Shown here piece by piece: positions 9,191 to 21,484 of a DNA stretch of 64,000 nucleotides. The notes under the pieces are model-generated. The model worked only from the letters and a program-made list of their open reading frames with translations, had not been told where the DNA came from and did not search any database. Position numbers and translations under genes: made by a program. This DNA comes from Maniola hyperantus (lineage: Eukaryota > Arthropoda > Insecta > Lepidoptera > Nymphalidae). The DNA lies in the NCBI RefSeq assembly GCF_902806685.2, contig NC_048555.1, forward strand, positions 5,208,001-5,272,000, written 5' to 3'. Each line of letters opens with the position of its first letter. The first letter of the stretch is position 1.

Positions 9191-10439
9191 TCACGTTGAA
9201 CGCCTGTCTAACAACTAAAATAACATAAGACATGATAAATGGTAAGGCTAAGTTTAAAAAGTCTACTTTACCACCGCTATGAACGAATTACGAAGCCAGA
9301 AAAAACCACACACGTTGTCACACAAATCTTGATTACTTTTTTTCGGATGTTCACGTTATATTTTTGCATAATTATGTTTCTGCGACTGTCATTTTTAGGT
9401 TGTGAGCGTGATGAACGAGCACGGAGCACGAATTTGCAAAGGGGATGCTAACGCAAAGAAAATTGTTCAAAGCGAGGGTAATTGATGATGTTCGCCGATG
9501 TTGCTGTTAAGTGTTTATTTTGGGGTGAATTTCCGAACGCAGATAGCGTTCGGCCATTACGCAAATATTTCCTATTGTCACCCGAACTTTAGACAAAAAC
9601 AACTATGCAAGCATGCAATAGATCATTTAGAAGCAATAGTTAGACGGTTCCCACACCGGTATAACGTATTGCGAGTAACTTTTATAACTTCGTGATTTTT
9701 GGTTTAAATTGATATGCAGCAACTCTACGCAGACTTCAATAGATTTGTTCTGACTGACCGACTGATCTATCATTACATAGCTTTAACCACTGGGTTTAGG
9801 AACTTGAAATTTAAAAAGTAAAGGTTCATTTCATGATGTAGGCACTCACTAAGTAAGATTTTTTGGAAATTTTAGCTCTGAGGGGATTAGATAGGGAAAG
9901 GGACATTGAAAACATGTACCAATAGAACACATCCAAGGTCTGTTTGTTAAAGCTAACTTTTCTCATTGTTACCAATAATCTAAGGTTAATGCGATCTTAG
10001 TAATGAAATAAATTCCCCACAAAGGTGAGTAGGTACGAAAGAAAATTACGTTGTTTGTTTGGGATAATCTCGCTCTATCCAACTTGCGTACTTCTGGGCC
10101 TACAATGAAGGGCTGTGGAACGAGGAAAACATATGGTTTCTGGGGCAGAAAGAATCTCACTAACTAAATATTACCGGATTCGTCGGATTTTCGTCACGGA
10201 GAGAGTTTATTTATGTGTTTATGCTCACAACACGTTCTTATGTCTCCTCATGTTTTATGAGTTCCCTCTTTATAAGAGAGATTTATGTCGTATTAGCTTT
10301 CGCTTGTAAATCTACCCACTCAAAATATTCCTTATTCAAGGTAATACACTGGTGCAAGATCTACTGTTCTTAGGTATTTAATTACTGAATAAATAGGCTT
10401 ATAAGACGGCTTAGAATCATTCGGCGGGCGATGGAGTGA

Positions 10440-10768
10440 GCTTTGCTACACGATCAAATCAGAAATGAGGAGATCTGTAAGAGATCCAGAGTATCCAGAT
10501 CAATGGGTTGCGATTTGCGAAGCAGAAGAGGCAATGGGTAGGGCATATATTTATAATATCGAAAAAACGATAGACGTTGGGGTCCCGAGGTGCTTATAGC
10601 ATGGCGACCTCACACCGAAAGACCCTCCTCACTAGGTGTACAGACGACATCAAACAAGTCGCAGGGAGTCGCTGGATTCAGGCAGCGCTATCAGGGTGGC
10701 GTGTGGAAGTCCATAGAAGAGACCTATGTCTAGCAGTGAACGTCTCTTGATAATGATGATGAGCGCCA
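10440..10768 (+). mobile_element. LINE 3' end with decayed C-terminal coding part
   Basis: A plus frame reads KSEMRRSVRDPEYPDQWVA then EEAMGRAYI, followed after frameshifts by TRCTDDI-like and AGSRWIQAA-like pieces, and a GATAATGATGATGAG tail. This order (E-AMGRA, RWG, GRPPTRWTDD, AGSRW-QAAQDR) is the C-terminal part of a LINE polyprotein common in Lepidoptera. Only the last about 330 bases remain, with stops, so it is dead. Confidence 0.6.
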
Positions 10769-10769
10769 A

Positions 10770-12044
10770 TCTTAATTTTAAGATGGAATCTGATGATGAT
10801 AATTAATTGATCTCCGAACACTCACAAAAGCGCTTTGTCAAACTTCGTTTTCAATAATGATAATATAACTGAACAGATTTTGATGATTACACCTACCTAA
10901 TCAAATTGTCTGAAAATATTTCTAAGAAAAAAACTAGAATTATGGTGTTTTAGCGGTGAGTTTGTGGTGTACATAGTAAAGTTTAACTAACAGAGAAAAA
11001 CAAATAAACAATTTTATTACAACGACTTCTATATTGTATACTACTACTAGATGTCATTGGTTTATTTAAATTGGTGTTGAAGGTTACGGTGGCGACCAAG
11101 ACTTGTAAGTTATGTCTGTATGTCGTTGCTATCTTCTAGGGTTAGGCTTTATTAAATGTGCTGTACATTTTCCAACCCTCATCCTACGTAACGTCCATAC
11201 AACATCATTTTGTATAGTTGTCACGTTACAAAACGTACTCGATCCCTTCCAACGCCACAATGAGTGGCTATTGTACGCCATCAGACTGTTAAAGTGGGTT
11301 CATTCGATATAAAAAAGATTTCTCTTCCCTAATTTCCGGACTGGGTCTTTTTTCTACCATAGTATCGCGGAGTATTGGCAAAATAATAGGACATTACAAA
11401 ATTCATCTAAAGATATGAGTTAATATCGAGTGGTCCAATGTATATGAATACCATGTTCTGAAATGAGAATCTTTTATTAAGATTGGATAAATAAAACACG
11501 TGTAGACTCTACGCGGCCGTGCGGTGAAAACCACAACAGAATTTATAGATCTTCGCAAGAAAGTAGAAAATAAGATAAGAAAGTGAAAATTAGATCTTGA
11601 AAAAATAGAAAAAATGTTGATAACATTGACTTATATATTACTATATACTACTGTATGGACAGGGCTATTGGACAAACAAAATGGCACCGACTCAGTGGTG
11701 ATTTAGCACCAATGCAACCTCAGTGACGGATTTCAAACGGGTCGTTCATTAGTATCTAAGAGGTAGCGCTGATTTATTTGGATCCAAAATCGTGAAAAAT
11801 TTTCGCTTGACCATATCTTGTCATTTAATATCTATGGTTGATAAAATATATAAAATAGATAGGTACTGGTGTTTTGCAAGTAGGTATAATATTACTGGAA
11901 GGAATCGCTTTTAAGAAAAAAATCTATTGCTAAATAAAAATTAAGGCAGGTCGCATTATTTGTCATAATATAATATCTTTCCCTCATAGTAGCAGTAGGT
12001 ACCTCTTTATTAACTAAAATTTTAAGGTGTGAAAGTATCCATTA
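10770..12044. other. Sema intron, nothing recognised
   Basis: AT-rich intron sequence. I looked for semaphorin-like peptides on the minus strand and saw none. No repeat with clear ends. Confidence 0.45.
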
Positions 12045-12465
12045 TCATAAATGCGAAAGTGTGTCTGTCATCTGTTACATTTGCACGGCGAACTTTTGCA
12101 CAGAGTTACGAGTAGCGTAGCTGGCAATCCTATAAAATCAAAGAGTTCGGCCTATCCTTTTAATTGATTTTGGCGGGTCTGGAGATAGCTTGCATCCCGG
12201 AAATGAAATTCTTTCAAAATTTAAGAGCTCTTACGGGATTTTTAAAACCAAAATTCGTGGATATCATCTGACGTGACTTGACTGACTGATCAATCAACGC
12301 ACAGCTCAAACTATTGGACTGATCGGGCTGAAATTTGGCATGCAGATAGCTATTATGACGTAGACATTCGTCAAGAATTTTTGAAAATAGCCCCCTAATG
12401 GGGTAAAATTGGGGTTCGAAATTTGTATAGTCCACGCGGACGAAGTCGCGGGCATAAGCTAGTTA
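12045..12465 (+). mobile_element. Two Helitron-like repeats side by side
   Basis: The first part (about 12045-12265) has AAATGCGAAAGTGTGTCTGT, ATAGCTTGCATCCCGG and CTTACGGGATTTTTAAAACC, a diverged GTGTGTCTG-type copy. The second (about 12268-12463) has GACTGACTGATCAATCAACG, CACAGCTCAAACTATTGGAC, AGCTATTATGACGTAGACAT and TAGTCCACGCGGACGAAGTC, ending GCATAAGCTAG|T. The second is well preserved. Confidence 0.65.
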
Positions 12466-13590
12466 CTTATAAGAAAACACTGCTAATTCAATCGAATTAC
12501 GAGAATGAAAGAGCTGTACTATTCGAGAAGTTTAATCTAATTGAGCTAAGTAGTTCAATAATTCGCTTCAACCACTTGAACCGGAGTTTGCGAATCGACT
12601 AGCAGATCAACTCAGTTTACAAACTCCAGTACTGTTCTTGCCTCATAGCTATGCAACAACGAGGCAACACCGTTTTGAGAAGGTAGCATTTACGCCTCTG
12701 GCAAGTCTTCATTTTACAATTCCAGATAGTTGGGTTAATAAGTTGATAGTCTAAAACTTGTAAGTATTGCAGAGTTTTCCAAAAATATCACAATATCTCC
12801 GATAAACAATTGACAAAACAGTCTTTTTACTTATCGCTATATTTTAAGTAGGGCTTCCCAAATTAGAACTATCACATTTATAATCCTTAGCCTTTCTCAT
12901 TTAGCTACTAGTATAGTATCTATTAGCCATAGATTGTAAGTCATAATTACTGTTACAATACCTATCAGCTGAACTTAAAATTATTCACACTGGTTGCCAT
13001 CGATATTTCAAGGACTACGAATAATTGAATTACCTATTTCGCTGACCTATATTATATTTATACTCTGTTGAAAACCAGCGGTATCACTACAAAACCTCTC
13101 CAAAACAAATACCTAAGTATACCTAATCGGTTGTTTATGTTACCTTCTATATTTAACGGCCTTACTAGATTTTCCTCTTGCACACATAAACTACGTAATT
13201 TTAGGAACTGTGAAAAATTGAATTGTATAGTAAAACCTCCACACTCTGTAATTTAGGCTTTTAGAATAAAGCATGAGAGATGTGTTTAAGATTGAATAGT
13301 AGCCATGAATCGCTTAGTGTCAACGTAAATCGCGCGGTGAGCGGCGGATCGGCGCTTTTAGCCCATTCATTTGAGGCTTATTCGTGCGAAATCGGCTTTA
13401 GACTGGCCCGTGAAGCGTCATATGTCCTGGCATTTGAATGTGGTTGATTGCGGCCTTTTTATGTGTTAGTAAACGGTTATTTAGATTAAAATATTATACC
13501 AACGGGTTATACACAGGAATATAAGCGATGACGGCTTCCTATACGAGAAGGTCGTCGTCCTTGACACACACCTATAACTATACCTAGAGA
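12466..13590. other. Sema intron, nothing recognised
   Basis: AT-rich. The stretch 13320-13450 is more GC-rich (CGCGCGGTGAGCGGCGGATC) but has no open frame of note. Confidence 0.45.

Positions 13591-13591
<1 letters not shown>

Positions 13592-13629
<38 letters not shown>
13592..13629. repeat. (GA)n microsatellite
   Basis: An uninterrupted run of GA dinucleotides, about 18 units, between GATCC and ATAAAAAAAAT. It lies in a Sema intron, about 590 bases upstream (in transcription terms) of the boundary region before the exon at 14179-14374. It could be polymorphic. Confidence 0.9.
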
Positions 13630-13632
<3 letters not shown>

Positions 13633-14178
13633 AAAAAAATAAAAGATAGAGATAAATTCTTATCCAGAGATACCCCTTAAGAGGGCGCAGTTCGGTACTT
13701 TCTTCATACAAACATAGGAGGGTGAGGGTGATAACTAAATTATTCGATATTGTACGCTCAAAAGTGCTCAAAACTAAGTATTATATCGGTTAGTCTTGCC
13801 ATTATATAGGTTTATGGATATATAAAATATTTTAAAGTTACGAGCCTCGAAATATTCCTATTTTAACACTAAATTTATGACAACTTTGGGCGTAAATAAA
13901 TAAGATTATGAGTGTGAAAATTCTAAAACAATTTAACATTAGACATAGTTTATTTATTTATTAGTTGAAATATATTTACTTTGCTAACAATATTTAGTAT
14001 TTTTTTCTCAAAAACACTTTTCGTGCACTCGATTTCGGGGAAAATCAACCTTTCTCATACAATATCAGGTGAAAAGCAAACAGGTTACCCACGTGCGCCG
14101 GCAATTTCGGTCGACCGTAAGTACTGCGTCACCTCAAGTAAAGATGGCAGAGATTAGTGGTGGTTCTCTTGTACTCAC

Positions 14179-14374
14179 CAGCATATACAGCCGTAGAGTT
14201 ATGTTCAGGGTCGTGTGGACAGACCGCTTGGCCCGACTTCTCCTTCTCCATGTGATAGGAGTCTCGCTGCACGCTGTACTCCCTGCAGAAGGGCTTGAAG
14301 CTGTTGGTGCCGCAGACCAGCAGCCGCCCTGGAGCGAGGGACACCAGCACGCGAATGTAGTTCTGGCATATCTC
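14179..14374 (-). CDS. Sema1a: Sema-1a coding exon (CQNYIRVL to HNST region)
   Basis: The acceptor is TTTTTGCAG|GAGATATG and the donor ATGCTG|GTGAGTAC on the minus strand. The 196 bases give 65 codons plus one base. The peptide starts EICQNYIRVLV, continues through GRLLVCGTNSFKPFC and ends CPHDPEHNSTAVYA. These are among the most conserved pieces of the Sema propeller, and the cysteines match those that form intradomain disulfides in the family. HNST is a likely N-glycosylation site. The last base (G) joins AT at the start of the next exon to make Asp, so the junction reads YAD-GELYSG. No frameshift or stop interrupts the exon. Confidence 0.96.
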
Positions 14375-14557
14375 CTGCAAAAACAAATATGGACTTTTGA
14401 GGATGTAATAAGATTTAGATCGGATGTAGGGAATTTAGGTCTAGTGAACAGTAATAATAATTAAGGATCAGTTAGTATGACTTTATTTGTTTTAGCAAGA
14501 ATTCTAAAGGCTGCAACAGAAGTAACGGAAGCCCTTAAAGGGCGATTGACTCATGAA

Positions 14558-14790
14558 CATCATCATCATCAATCGATAGCCATCCACTGGTGGACATAAG
14601 CCTCCTATAGGCGCTTCCAAACTTCACGGTCTTGCGTAGCCTGAAGTTAGTGGCTCCCTGCGACTCGTTTATTGTCGTCTGTCCACCTAGCGGGGGGTCT
14701 TCCAACACTGCGCTTTCCGGTGCGAGGTCACCATTCCAGCACCTTGGGAACCCAATGTCTATCGGCTTGATGTTGATGGCGGTGATGGAC
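14558..14790 (-). mobile_element. LINE 3' end fragment
   Basis: It reads CATCATCATCATCAATCGAT, GCCATCCACTGGTGGACATA, TCACGGTCTTGCGTAGCCTG, GTCCACCTAGCGGGGGGTCT and GCTTTCCGGTGCGAGGTCAC, longer than the copy at 1592 and with the same block order. The (GAT)n tail is at the left, so the LINE ran on the minus strand. Confidence 0.6.
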
Positions 14791-15577
14791 TACATGATAT
14801 TGCGGTTTTAGAGTTAAATCGTTAAAAGAAGTCTGATCGATAAGACTATGAAGTCAATAAGGTCAATAAAGTCAACTGAGGCAATTGAACTTGACTCACG
14901 TAGCTATTTATATTTGAACAAAAAATATTTTGGGTAGATAATAAATTGGGTAGGTATTTAGTTTGTATTAGAGAAATAGATAATATGAGCTATCTCTAAC
15001 ATTCTAGAATGCTCTCCATTGTATAGAAGGCTCGATATTCGATTCCATCATCGGACCAATACTATAGATTAGAATAGAATCAATTCAAGATAGAACAGTA
15101 ATATACCAAAGCCAATATCATCCCAAGTTAAGCAAACTAACAGCCATTGTTCAGTTCCTTCGGTCCGTCGGACCGTCGCAAGCCATCCTAATATCTATTA
15201 TCTAAATTAATATAGTGTACATGTCTTCATTGTCAGGATTATTGCCTCAGAGGTGTCAAGCCTGACATGATAATCTCCATAAGGCCTTCCATAATTTAAT
15301 ATGTAGAGAACATGCTGGATGCGGTGTGTTATTATTTGACAATATTTCATGGCTGAGACGGGACGTGGAAGAATAATTGTCACAGAATTTAACAAAGGTG
15401 TGTTAGTTATTATCTTAAATCCGGTTTTTGTATTAAGCGAATGCCAAAAAGATTTCTTCAATAAAGTATTTGCGTATGTTACAAATAAAATAAGTATTTC
15501 TCAGTAATTATTAGAGGGTCTTCCAAAATACGGAAAATACACGTCCTTTGTTAGTTTTAAGTATAATAACCATTTTT
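14791..15577. other. Sema intron, nothing recognised
   Basis: AT-rich with a short inverse (TCCTTCGGTCCGTCGGACCG, 15159-15178). No named repeat. Confidence 0.45.
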
Positions 15578-15617
15578 AACCGACTTCAAAAAAAGGAGGA
15601 GGTTCTCAATTCGTCGG

Positions 15618-15648
<31 letters not shown>

Positions 15649-16020
15649 ATGTATGTTCCCCGATTACTCGAAGACGCCTGGACCGATTTTGAAAATTCTT
15701 TTTTTGTTTGAAAGGGTATACTTCAAAGTTGGTCCCATTTAAATTTGGTGAAGATCTGATGAACATCTTCTAAGATAGATACTGGAACTCCTCAACGGAT
15801 AAGAGTAAATTGCTCGCGATCAGTGTAATAGCTTAGTAAACAGTAGATTTTTAACCAGTCATATCATAATTCCATGGGGCCACTAAAAATTGTGAAATAA
15901 AATTTTTTTACAAAAAAAAAAAACCGACTTCGATACACAAACACTAAAAATTGAAAAATAATTTAATTTATTACCGAATATATTATGTATACAAGAGTAA
16001 ATATAGTTCCATAATAATAT
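15578..16020. mobile_element. AACCGACTTC terminal-repeat element with its right half inverted
   Basis: The left half starts AACCGACTTCAAAAAAAGGA and runs to about 15912. Then AACCGACTTCGATACACAAA begins at 15922 and reads outward as the reverse complement of the right half of the copy at 50206-50670. The two copies share long near-identical stretches (for example TACTCGAAGACGC and GGATAAGAGTAAATTGCTCG). A truncated start of a third copy, AACAGACTTCAACAAAAGGA, is near 17118. It is probably a non-autonomous DNA element; no protein is encoded. Confidence 0.65.
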
Positions 16021-16039
16021 TTTTTGGGGTCGTTGCATA

Positions 16040-16219
16040 CTAGTCTGCTAGCTTTTCACGGCCCATCCGTTTAACCGATTTCAATGAAATTTGGTACAGA
16101 GATAGCTTGTAACCCCAGAAAGGACATAGGCTACTTTTGATCCCGGAAAATTAAAGAGTTCCCACGGCATTTTTAAAAACCCAAATTCACGTGGACGAAG
16201 TCGCGAGCATCATCTAGTC
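16040..16219 (+). mobile_element. Helitron-like repeat (TCTGCTAGCTTTTCACGGCC type)
   Basis: It has CCGTTTAACCGATTTCAATG, AAATTTGGTACAGAGATAGC, GACATAGGCTACTTTTGATC and GAGTTCCCACGGCATTTTTA, ending ACGAAGTCGCGAGCATCATCTAG|T. It follows directly after the AACCGACTTC element at 15578-16020. Confidence 0.65.
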
Positions 16220-17909
16220 TAGAATATTTATATACCTACTACTAGAAGAAAATAAGTCATTTTAAGTCAAACATTCTATTCCTTCCAGTAATGTTCAAGT
16301 ATCAAATGCAATCGATGTGGATATGATTACATTTGCATTCCCATACACCTCTAGACGTTCGTCGGTAATTCCATTCGAACAGTAAGACGCAGTCTGATTG
16401 GATCTCGCACTAGACATATTGTATCGAGCTTCAATAGTTCATGCACTTGTAATAAAATCTGTCTATATTAACACCAACTCTTGTTCAAGAAGTGAGACGC
16501 AGGATATTTTAGCAACTATCAGTTGAAGTCCATTGATTGCAACCTAGAGGTCCAATCAAGGCGACCATGGTCCAAAGAAGGCAACTTCTAAGAAAATGTT
16601 TTTTTGATACATCTCAAAAAATTGCAATTTGTTCTGTTATTAAATCCGTTTGTGAATAATAAAGTTAATTTGAAGTATAACTTGTGAACTAGTTTCATTG
16701 TATCTCTCAAAGTTTATTTAATTTTAAGCCGTGAAGTAAAATGGTCCAATCATAGCAACCTTCCCCTATCAAACACGTGAATTTCGCTAAATTCGATTTG
16801 TTATTTTTGTCCCTTGAAATTGAAAAGAGTGTATGACAATGAAAGTCACCATTAAATAATAATAATAATAATATTTTATTTAGGTATTCTTCGTATTCTA
16901 TTGGCAGACTAGGCCATGCGCATGTGGCCATGATTACATTAGCATTGCCGCACAGGCCTCAAGATGTCCGGCTGATAGATAGGTAAGTACTATTGGAGCC
17001 TAGCGTGCGGTCTGTTAGACCCCTCTGTAAACACATATTGACCAAAGAGCATCAATGGACTGTACTGCAACTAGAATGAACATAGGAAATGAAATATGTG
17101 CCTCTGTTTTAACTGTTAACAGACTTCAACAAAAGGAGTAGGTTCTTAAATACCTACTACAAAACTCCGTTTATCCTTACTGTGAATCCGTCAAAGAACC
17201 GATTCCGAACCTTACAATCATCCAATACAATAGCCAGAAATTGAGAAGCGTCGTTTTAAAGGAGGCAAAATTTTGGAGACTTGTGTTGATTTGTACGTGA
17301 ACCGTGACGTATATCTAGAAATCTGGAGCTTCGCTTTGATTGAAGAAACTACTGAAGTTGATTGCTCAGATTTAAATTGCAGTTGAAACGAGACACGTTT
17401 ATATTTTATATCGCGATATAATGCTGTCTTCTTTTAACAGTGTTAAACTAAAGTACATGTGTAAAGTTTACTGATGTCAGAGCCATTTATTTTGTTCTTT
17501 GGTAAAGATATAGTGCGCTCTATTATAGATCTCAACGTGAGTGTGCAGGTGTCAGTATATCTAGGGCCCTATAGTCCTTTTCTTGAAAGGAAGCGTTTGA
17601 AATACGTTAGATATAAGATTTACTGTAAAGGTATCGAAGCAAACGGGAACATAGCATCGTGTATCGGGTTTCACACTCGAGTGTCAGCTGTGTGTAACGC
17701 AAGCGTCGGCCGCCATTAAACGCAACCCGCAATTCCCATTACACTGCTAATGCCTACACGTTGCGAAGGATTTATGGACCAAATACACCACGGATATGAG
17801 TGGCTACTGTATCTTTACTCTAAAGAGGGATTATATCTGCCTACACGCTTACTCCGATCATACGTACCTACTATACTACTAAGAGACTAATACGCGGTGA
17901 TATAAACTA
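16220..17909. other. Sema intron with only small repeat remnants
   Basis: An (AAT)n run at 16856-16875 and a truncated AACCGACTTC-type start near 17118. ATGATTACATT with GCATTGCC near 16930 and TATGATTACATTTGCATTCC near 16322 suggest an old duplicated repeat. No gene seen. Confidence 0.4.
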
Positions 17910-18178
17910 GAGTTAAGACGTTGGCCTTATATTCAGGAGGTCGGAGGTTTGATTCCGGGCACTTTTCAGAGTTACGTGTGTTTTAAGAAATTAAATAACA
18001 CTTGCTTTAACGGTCAAGGAAACCAGCATGCATGGGAGTTATCCATAACGCTCTCAAAGGTGTGTGAAGTCTGTTAATCTGCACTTGGCTAGCGTGGTGA
18101 ACCAATGCCTAAACTCATCACATTCTGAAAGGAGATCGTTCTCAGTAGTAGGCTTGCGATGGATAGATGATGATAGAC
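17910..18178 (+). mobile_element. tRNA-derived SINE (GAGGTCGGAGGTTTGATTCC head)
   Basis: The B-box-like GGTTTGATTCCGGGCAC, CGGAGTTAYGTGYGTTTT-like text, CACTTGCTTTAACGGTCAAG, GTGTGTGAAGTCTGTTAATC and TTGGCTAGCGTGGTG are the blocks of a SINE found at least nine times in the window. It ends GATGGATAGATGATGATAG. Similar elements are known from Lepidoptera (HaSE-like). It is a retroposed copy and not a tRNA gene. Confidence 0.7.
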
Positions 18179-18589
18179 ATTTTCAACACCAGAGGAACCG
18201 CAAATGCGTTGCCGGCATTTCAACAATTTGTTGATCCACCCCTTGAATAACTCCATATTGAAAGCTAGTGAGAACACCAAAGGACTTGGTCTGCATGCAA
18301 ATCCTAAAGAAGATGTTTTTGTTACTTAACAAAAGAAATAAAATCCCTAAATCAGTTTAGCATCTAAACTCTAGGTCTAGTCGTAGCACGTCTGGCGATT
18401 GTCAACTGGTTGCAATTGAGGCATGAATTCCTGAACGAGACACGACCGAGCCAATCTGCTTGCAGATAAACGTGAGACGACGGACAGAGAGAGCATATTA
18501 AACCTCTAGGTTTAGGTACCTACAGCAGAAAATAATCAATCTATCTGTAATCTGAAATAAACCATGTACACGCACGAAACGTTTTGCGT

Positions 18590-18920
18590 CATCATTCCTC
18601 ATACGCATGGCTAAGGTTTGGAATACTCTTGCACGATCTGTGTTTCCTACCAATTACAACCCGGGTATCTTTAAAACAAGAGTGAATAGGCATCATCTAG
18701 GTAAACGCGTCCCGTCTTAGGCCATAATATCATAACTTTCTATTATACAAGTACACTTGAAGAGGTCCGGCTTCATTCCGACATCCGTATTTCCTGCCAC
18801 GTATAACCTAAATACTTTCAAAGCAAGAGTGAACAGGCAACTTCTAGACAAGCGCACTCCAATCTAGACTTCATCATTTAAACATGATTGTCGTCATGCG
18901 CAAGCCTATCACGCAATAAA
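18590..18920 (+). mobile_element. Two tandem LINE reverse-transcriptase 3' ends, truncated
   Basis: In frame from about 18607: MAKVWNTLARSVFPTNYNPG, then IFKTRVNRHHLGKR and a stop. A second, from about 18766: SGFIPTSVFPATYNLNTFKA and RVNRQLLDKR, then stop, followed by CATGATTGTCGTCATGCGCA. The pattern W-N-L-VFP-YN-FK-RVNRHL is the extreme C-terminus of a non-LTR retrotransposon reverse transcriptase. Two copies end to end suggest independent 5'-truncated insertions at the same spot or a local duplication. Confidence 0.6.
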
Positions 18921-19889
18921 AAAAAGGTGTGCAAAATGACAGTTATTTTTTGTACCGAAGTACGAAAATTTCTGTGGCTGCTATTGCTTATTGATATAGT
19001 GTAGTATATCTATACCTACTTAGACTACGTAATAAGCTCGGAATAGCACGGCCATGGGTAAACTTTAATGAAATTTTGGTATAAAACTCCCAAAGAGCAC
19101 AGAGAGAAGAGAAAATACCCTTATTAGACCTAACTATAACAAAAGCAATAGGATTCAAATGTAGATAGAAACGAATTTCCGCTCGATTGGTATTTTAATT
19201 TGCCGGCATTCGGTAGATGTTCCCAACACGGGCTCGTTTCATATGCAAGTACCGGCCGTATATATCTACCACAGAATTCTAAATAATGTAATAGAATTGG
19301 TATCTGCTATTGTATATCGGGATCGAAAGAGTTTTTAGCAACTCACTTATACAAATAATCCATACTTCTATAGTTAATAGTATCAACGCGAAATTATCTA
19401 TCAGTCTGTTACATTTTACAGCTCAACTACAGTACCGATCTTAACAAAATTTAGCACAGAGGTAGCTCGTATCCTAAAGAGAAAAATTATTTCGGAAAAT
19501 CAAAGAGTCTACGGGTTTTAAAATCACGCTCGTACAAAAATAATTTGAAAGAATCTCTAGCATAAGAAATCTAGCAGAAGATAACTAGCATGCAAAGCAG
19601 CTCGAATTAAATCGTAATGCTATGCAATTTTGATTTTACAATAACGCGCAATGCTACATTAGATACTGCTCAGTAACATCCTCGTTACTTCTATAACTAT
19701 TCTGAATTCGGTGATACCTACAATATTGGACCCGGCCGAATTCAATTATTTGCCGCAAGGTAACGTCGGTATTGTTTGAGTAAAGTTATTGTTCTATTGT
19801 ATTAAAATATCTGGCTCGATTACGTTTAACTAGGGGTGTGGAATTTGGGCCAACTAATAGAGCATCGCTTATTCGAGGGTTATGAAGAT

Positions 19890-20080
19890 CCTGTAATAAA
19901 GGTGCATTTGCACTGAAGCGGAGTGGAGCAGAGCTGAACGGAGACGCGTAATATCGAGTAATCAGATTCTTCAGAGGAGACGTAATAGAATTGATAATAA
20001 TTTTATCATCTAACGATAACTTGATGAACCTGTGGAACATGGTCTCCGCTCCACTTCAGTGGGAATGCATTCCAATAATC
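19890..20080. mobile_element. Possible MITE with inverted CACTGAAGCGGAGTGGAGC ends
   Basis: GGTGCATTTGCACTGAAGCG on the left and CTCCGCTCCACTTCAGTGGG on the right are inverse copies. A left end of the same kind is at 39906 (ACATCTCCACTGAAGAGGAG). No coding capacity. In both copies ATAATTTTATC follows. Confidence 0.5.
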
Positions 20081-20149
20081 TGTGAGGATACGAGAGGTAG
20101 AGTGAAATCCTTTTAGTCATCTTAACTTGTATGTTAAAACCAGGAAGGC

Positions 20150-20460
20150 TGGACTAAGATGGGACGCGTTTACCTCATTATCATCATTATCGACTGATTC
20201 GATATCGAACATCTACCTGATGACTCGCCTGATGTCATCCGTCTACCTAGTGGGGGATCTTCCAACGCTGCGCTTTCCGGTGCGAGGTTGATATTGCGGC
20301 ACCTTGGGATCTGTCGGTTTTTCGAACTATGTGCCCTGCCCATTGCCACTTCAGGTTCGCCATCCTATCTAGAGCTATAGTCGGTTACTCTGAAGATTCC
20401 TAGAAGAGGCTTATTCACTCTTGTTTTAAAGATATTCCAAATCTTAGCCAATGCGTATGT
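20150..20460 (-). mobile_element. LINE 3' end inserted into another LINE 3' end
   Basis: GGACTAAGATGGGACGCGTTTACCT at 20150-20175 and CCTAGAAGAGGCTTATTCACTCTTGTTTT at 20399-20428 are the two parts of one LINE 3' end (compare 1460-1530 and 24050-24110). Between them lies a minus-oriented CAT-tailed fragment with GTCTACCTAGTGGGGGATCT, GCTTTCCGGTGCGAGG and TTTTTCGAACTATGTGCCCTG. The second therefore inserted into the first. Confidence 0.5.
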
Positions 20461-20498
20461 CCTGAGTAGGTATGCTAAGAATTTAGTCCTTCACTTAC

Positions 20499-20607
20499 TT
20501 CATCTTTTCCTTTGACGACGCACATGTCGATGTCAGATTCTGTTGAGTACCAGACAAGTCTTCTCTGCTCGTTCAAGTCTGTCAGACTCAGGTTGTACAC
20601 AACATTT
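20499..20607 (-). CDS. Sema1a: Sema-1a coding exon (VVYNLSL region)
   Basis: The acceptor is TTTGTTTCAG|AAATGTTG and the donor GATGAA|GTAAGTGA, both read on the minus strand. The single first base completes the Arg codon left by the exon 29.3 kb upstream, giving GGR-N. The 36 full codons begin NVVYNLSLTDLNEQ and finish CVVKGKDE, with W-Y before the CVVKGK segment, as in insect class 1 semaphorins. NLS is a possible N-glycosylation site. The exon ends in phase 0, matching the next exon, which begins E-I-C-Q-N-Y. A long intron in front of an exon encoding this first propeller blade is plausible for Sema-1a, whose introns are usually large, but I have not compared exon maps. Confidence 0.94.
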
Positions 20608-20667
20608 CTGAAACAAAAATATACACGGTTTAGTAACAAGGTACGGGACATCTTTCGCCACAAACAA

Positions 20668-20868
20668 GCGTAAGTACCGGGAATTAAAATTCAGACTGTG
20701 TCAAATGCTGACACTATGTTGACAAATCTCATCACTAACGTTTAGTTCCGAATACGCTCACATGACGCTCCCTGCTGCTATCAGCGTCAAAATGCCGAAA
20801 TTCAAGTTGCCAATCGCAAGCCCAGCGTACTTGTATTAGTAAAGTAAAGATCAGTGCTCACCATTGGC
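20668..20868. mobile_element. Dispersed repeat ('GGGAATTAAAATT' family)
   Basis: TACCGGGAATTAAAATTCAG, GCTGACACTATGTTGACAA, CATCACTAACGTTTAGTTCC, CTGCTGCTATCAGCGTCAAA and CCAGCGTACTTGTATTAGTA recur in the same order at 37650-37862, and the start recurs at 40040-40085. No open frame; family unknown to me. Confidence 0.5.
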
Positions 20869-21484
20869 TTTCCGAGGCAGCAAGAATACCATGAATTCAG
20901 TCAATCGCAACAATTGCGATTCTAGCAATGTAATATTCACAAGTGTCAAGCTCTTAGGGCGTGGCCATGCTACGAGTATGTATAAAACTCCGCGTTACGT
21001 GGAAAGTTTGCCGCAAGTTGTTACAATTCATTAAATTTTGAGAGCATGTCTGCGTTGTAACATAATTGCGAAAGTCTCACCCCTTAATTAAGATATTTGG
21101 GGACGAAATTTCATAAAGAAATTACCGTGAACTTTGGCAATTATTTCGCTGGATGCCCGGTGCGTCTCACCTACACAATGTTTTAGAGATTTAGCAGACT
21201 ACGAGAAGAGGTTGAAACAAACAGAACGCGTGAAACTGTACAGTCGCACGGAACGCGCGCGTACAGGTGTAACATAAATTGCAATACAATAAGGAATTAT
21301 ACCTATTGCTTTGTATGAAGCTCATCAAACTGCTCAAACTGCAGCGGGCTACGCAATGTGTATCCTTGTATTATAAGTTATAGGTATAACTAAGACTCTC
21401 TTATATTGTCTTATCATTAGTTATAACCACGAAGTAGAAGTATAACTGCCTCGTTTGACACATTTACGTCGCTTCACGCTGATG

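Noticed and set aside
13481..13771. 96-residue minus-strand frame rich in Leu/Ser
   Set aside because: It is produced by the (GA)n microsatellite read as CTCTCT.
14069..14464. 131-residue plus-strand open frame
   Set aside because: It is the reverse-strand shadow of the Sema exon at 14179-14374, which has clear family similarity and splice sites.
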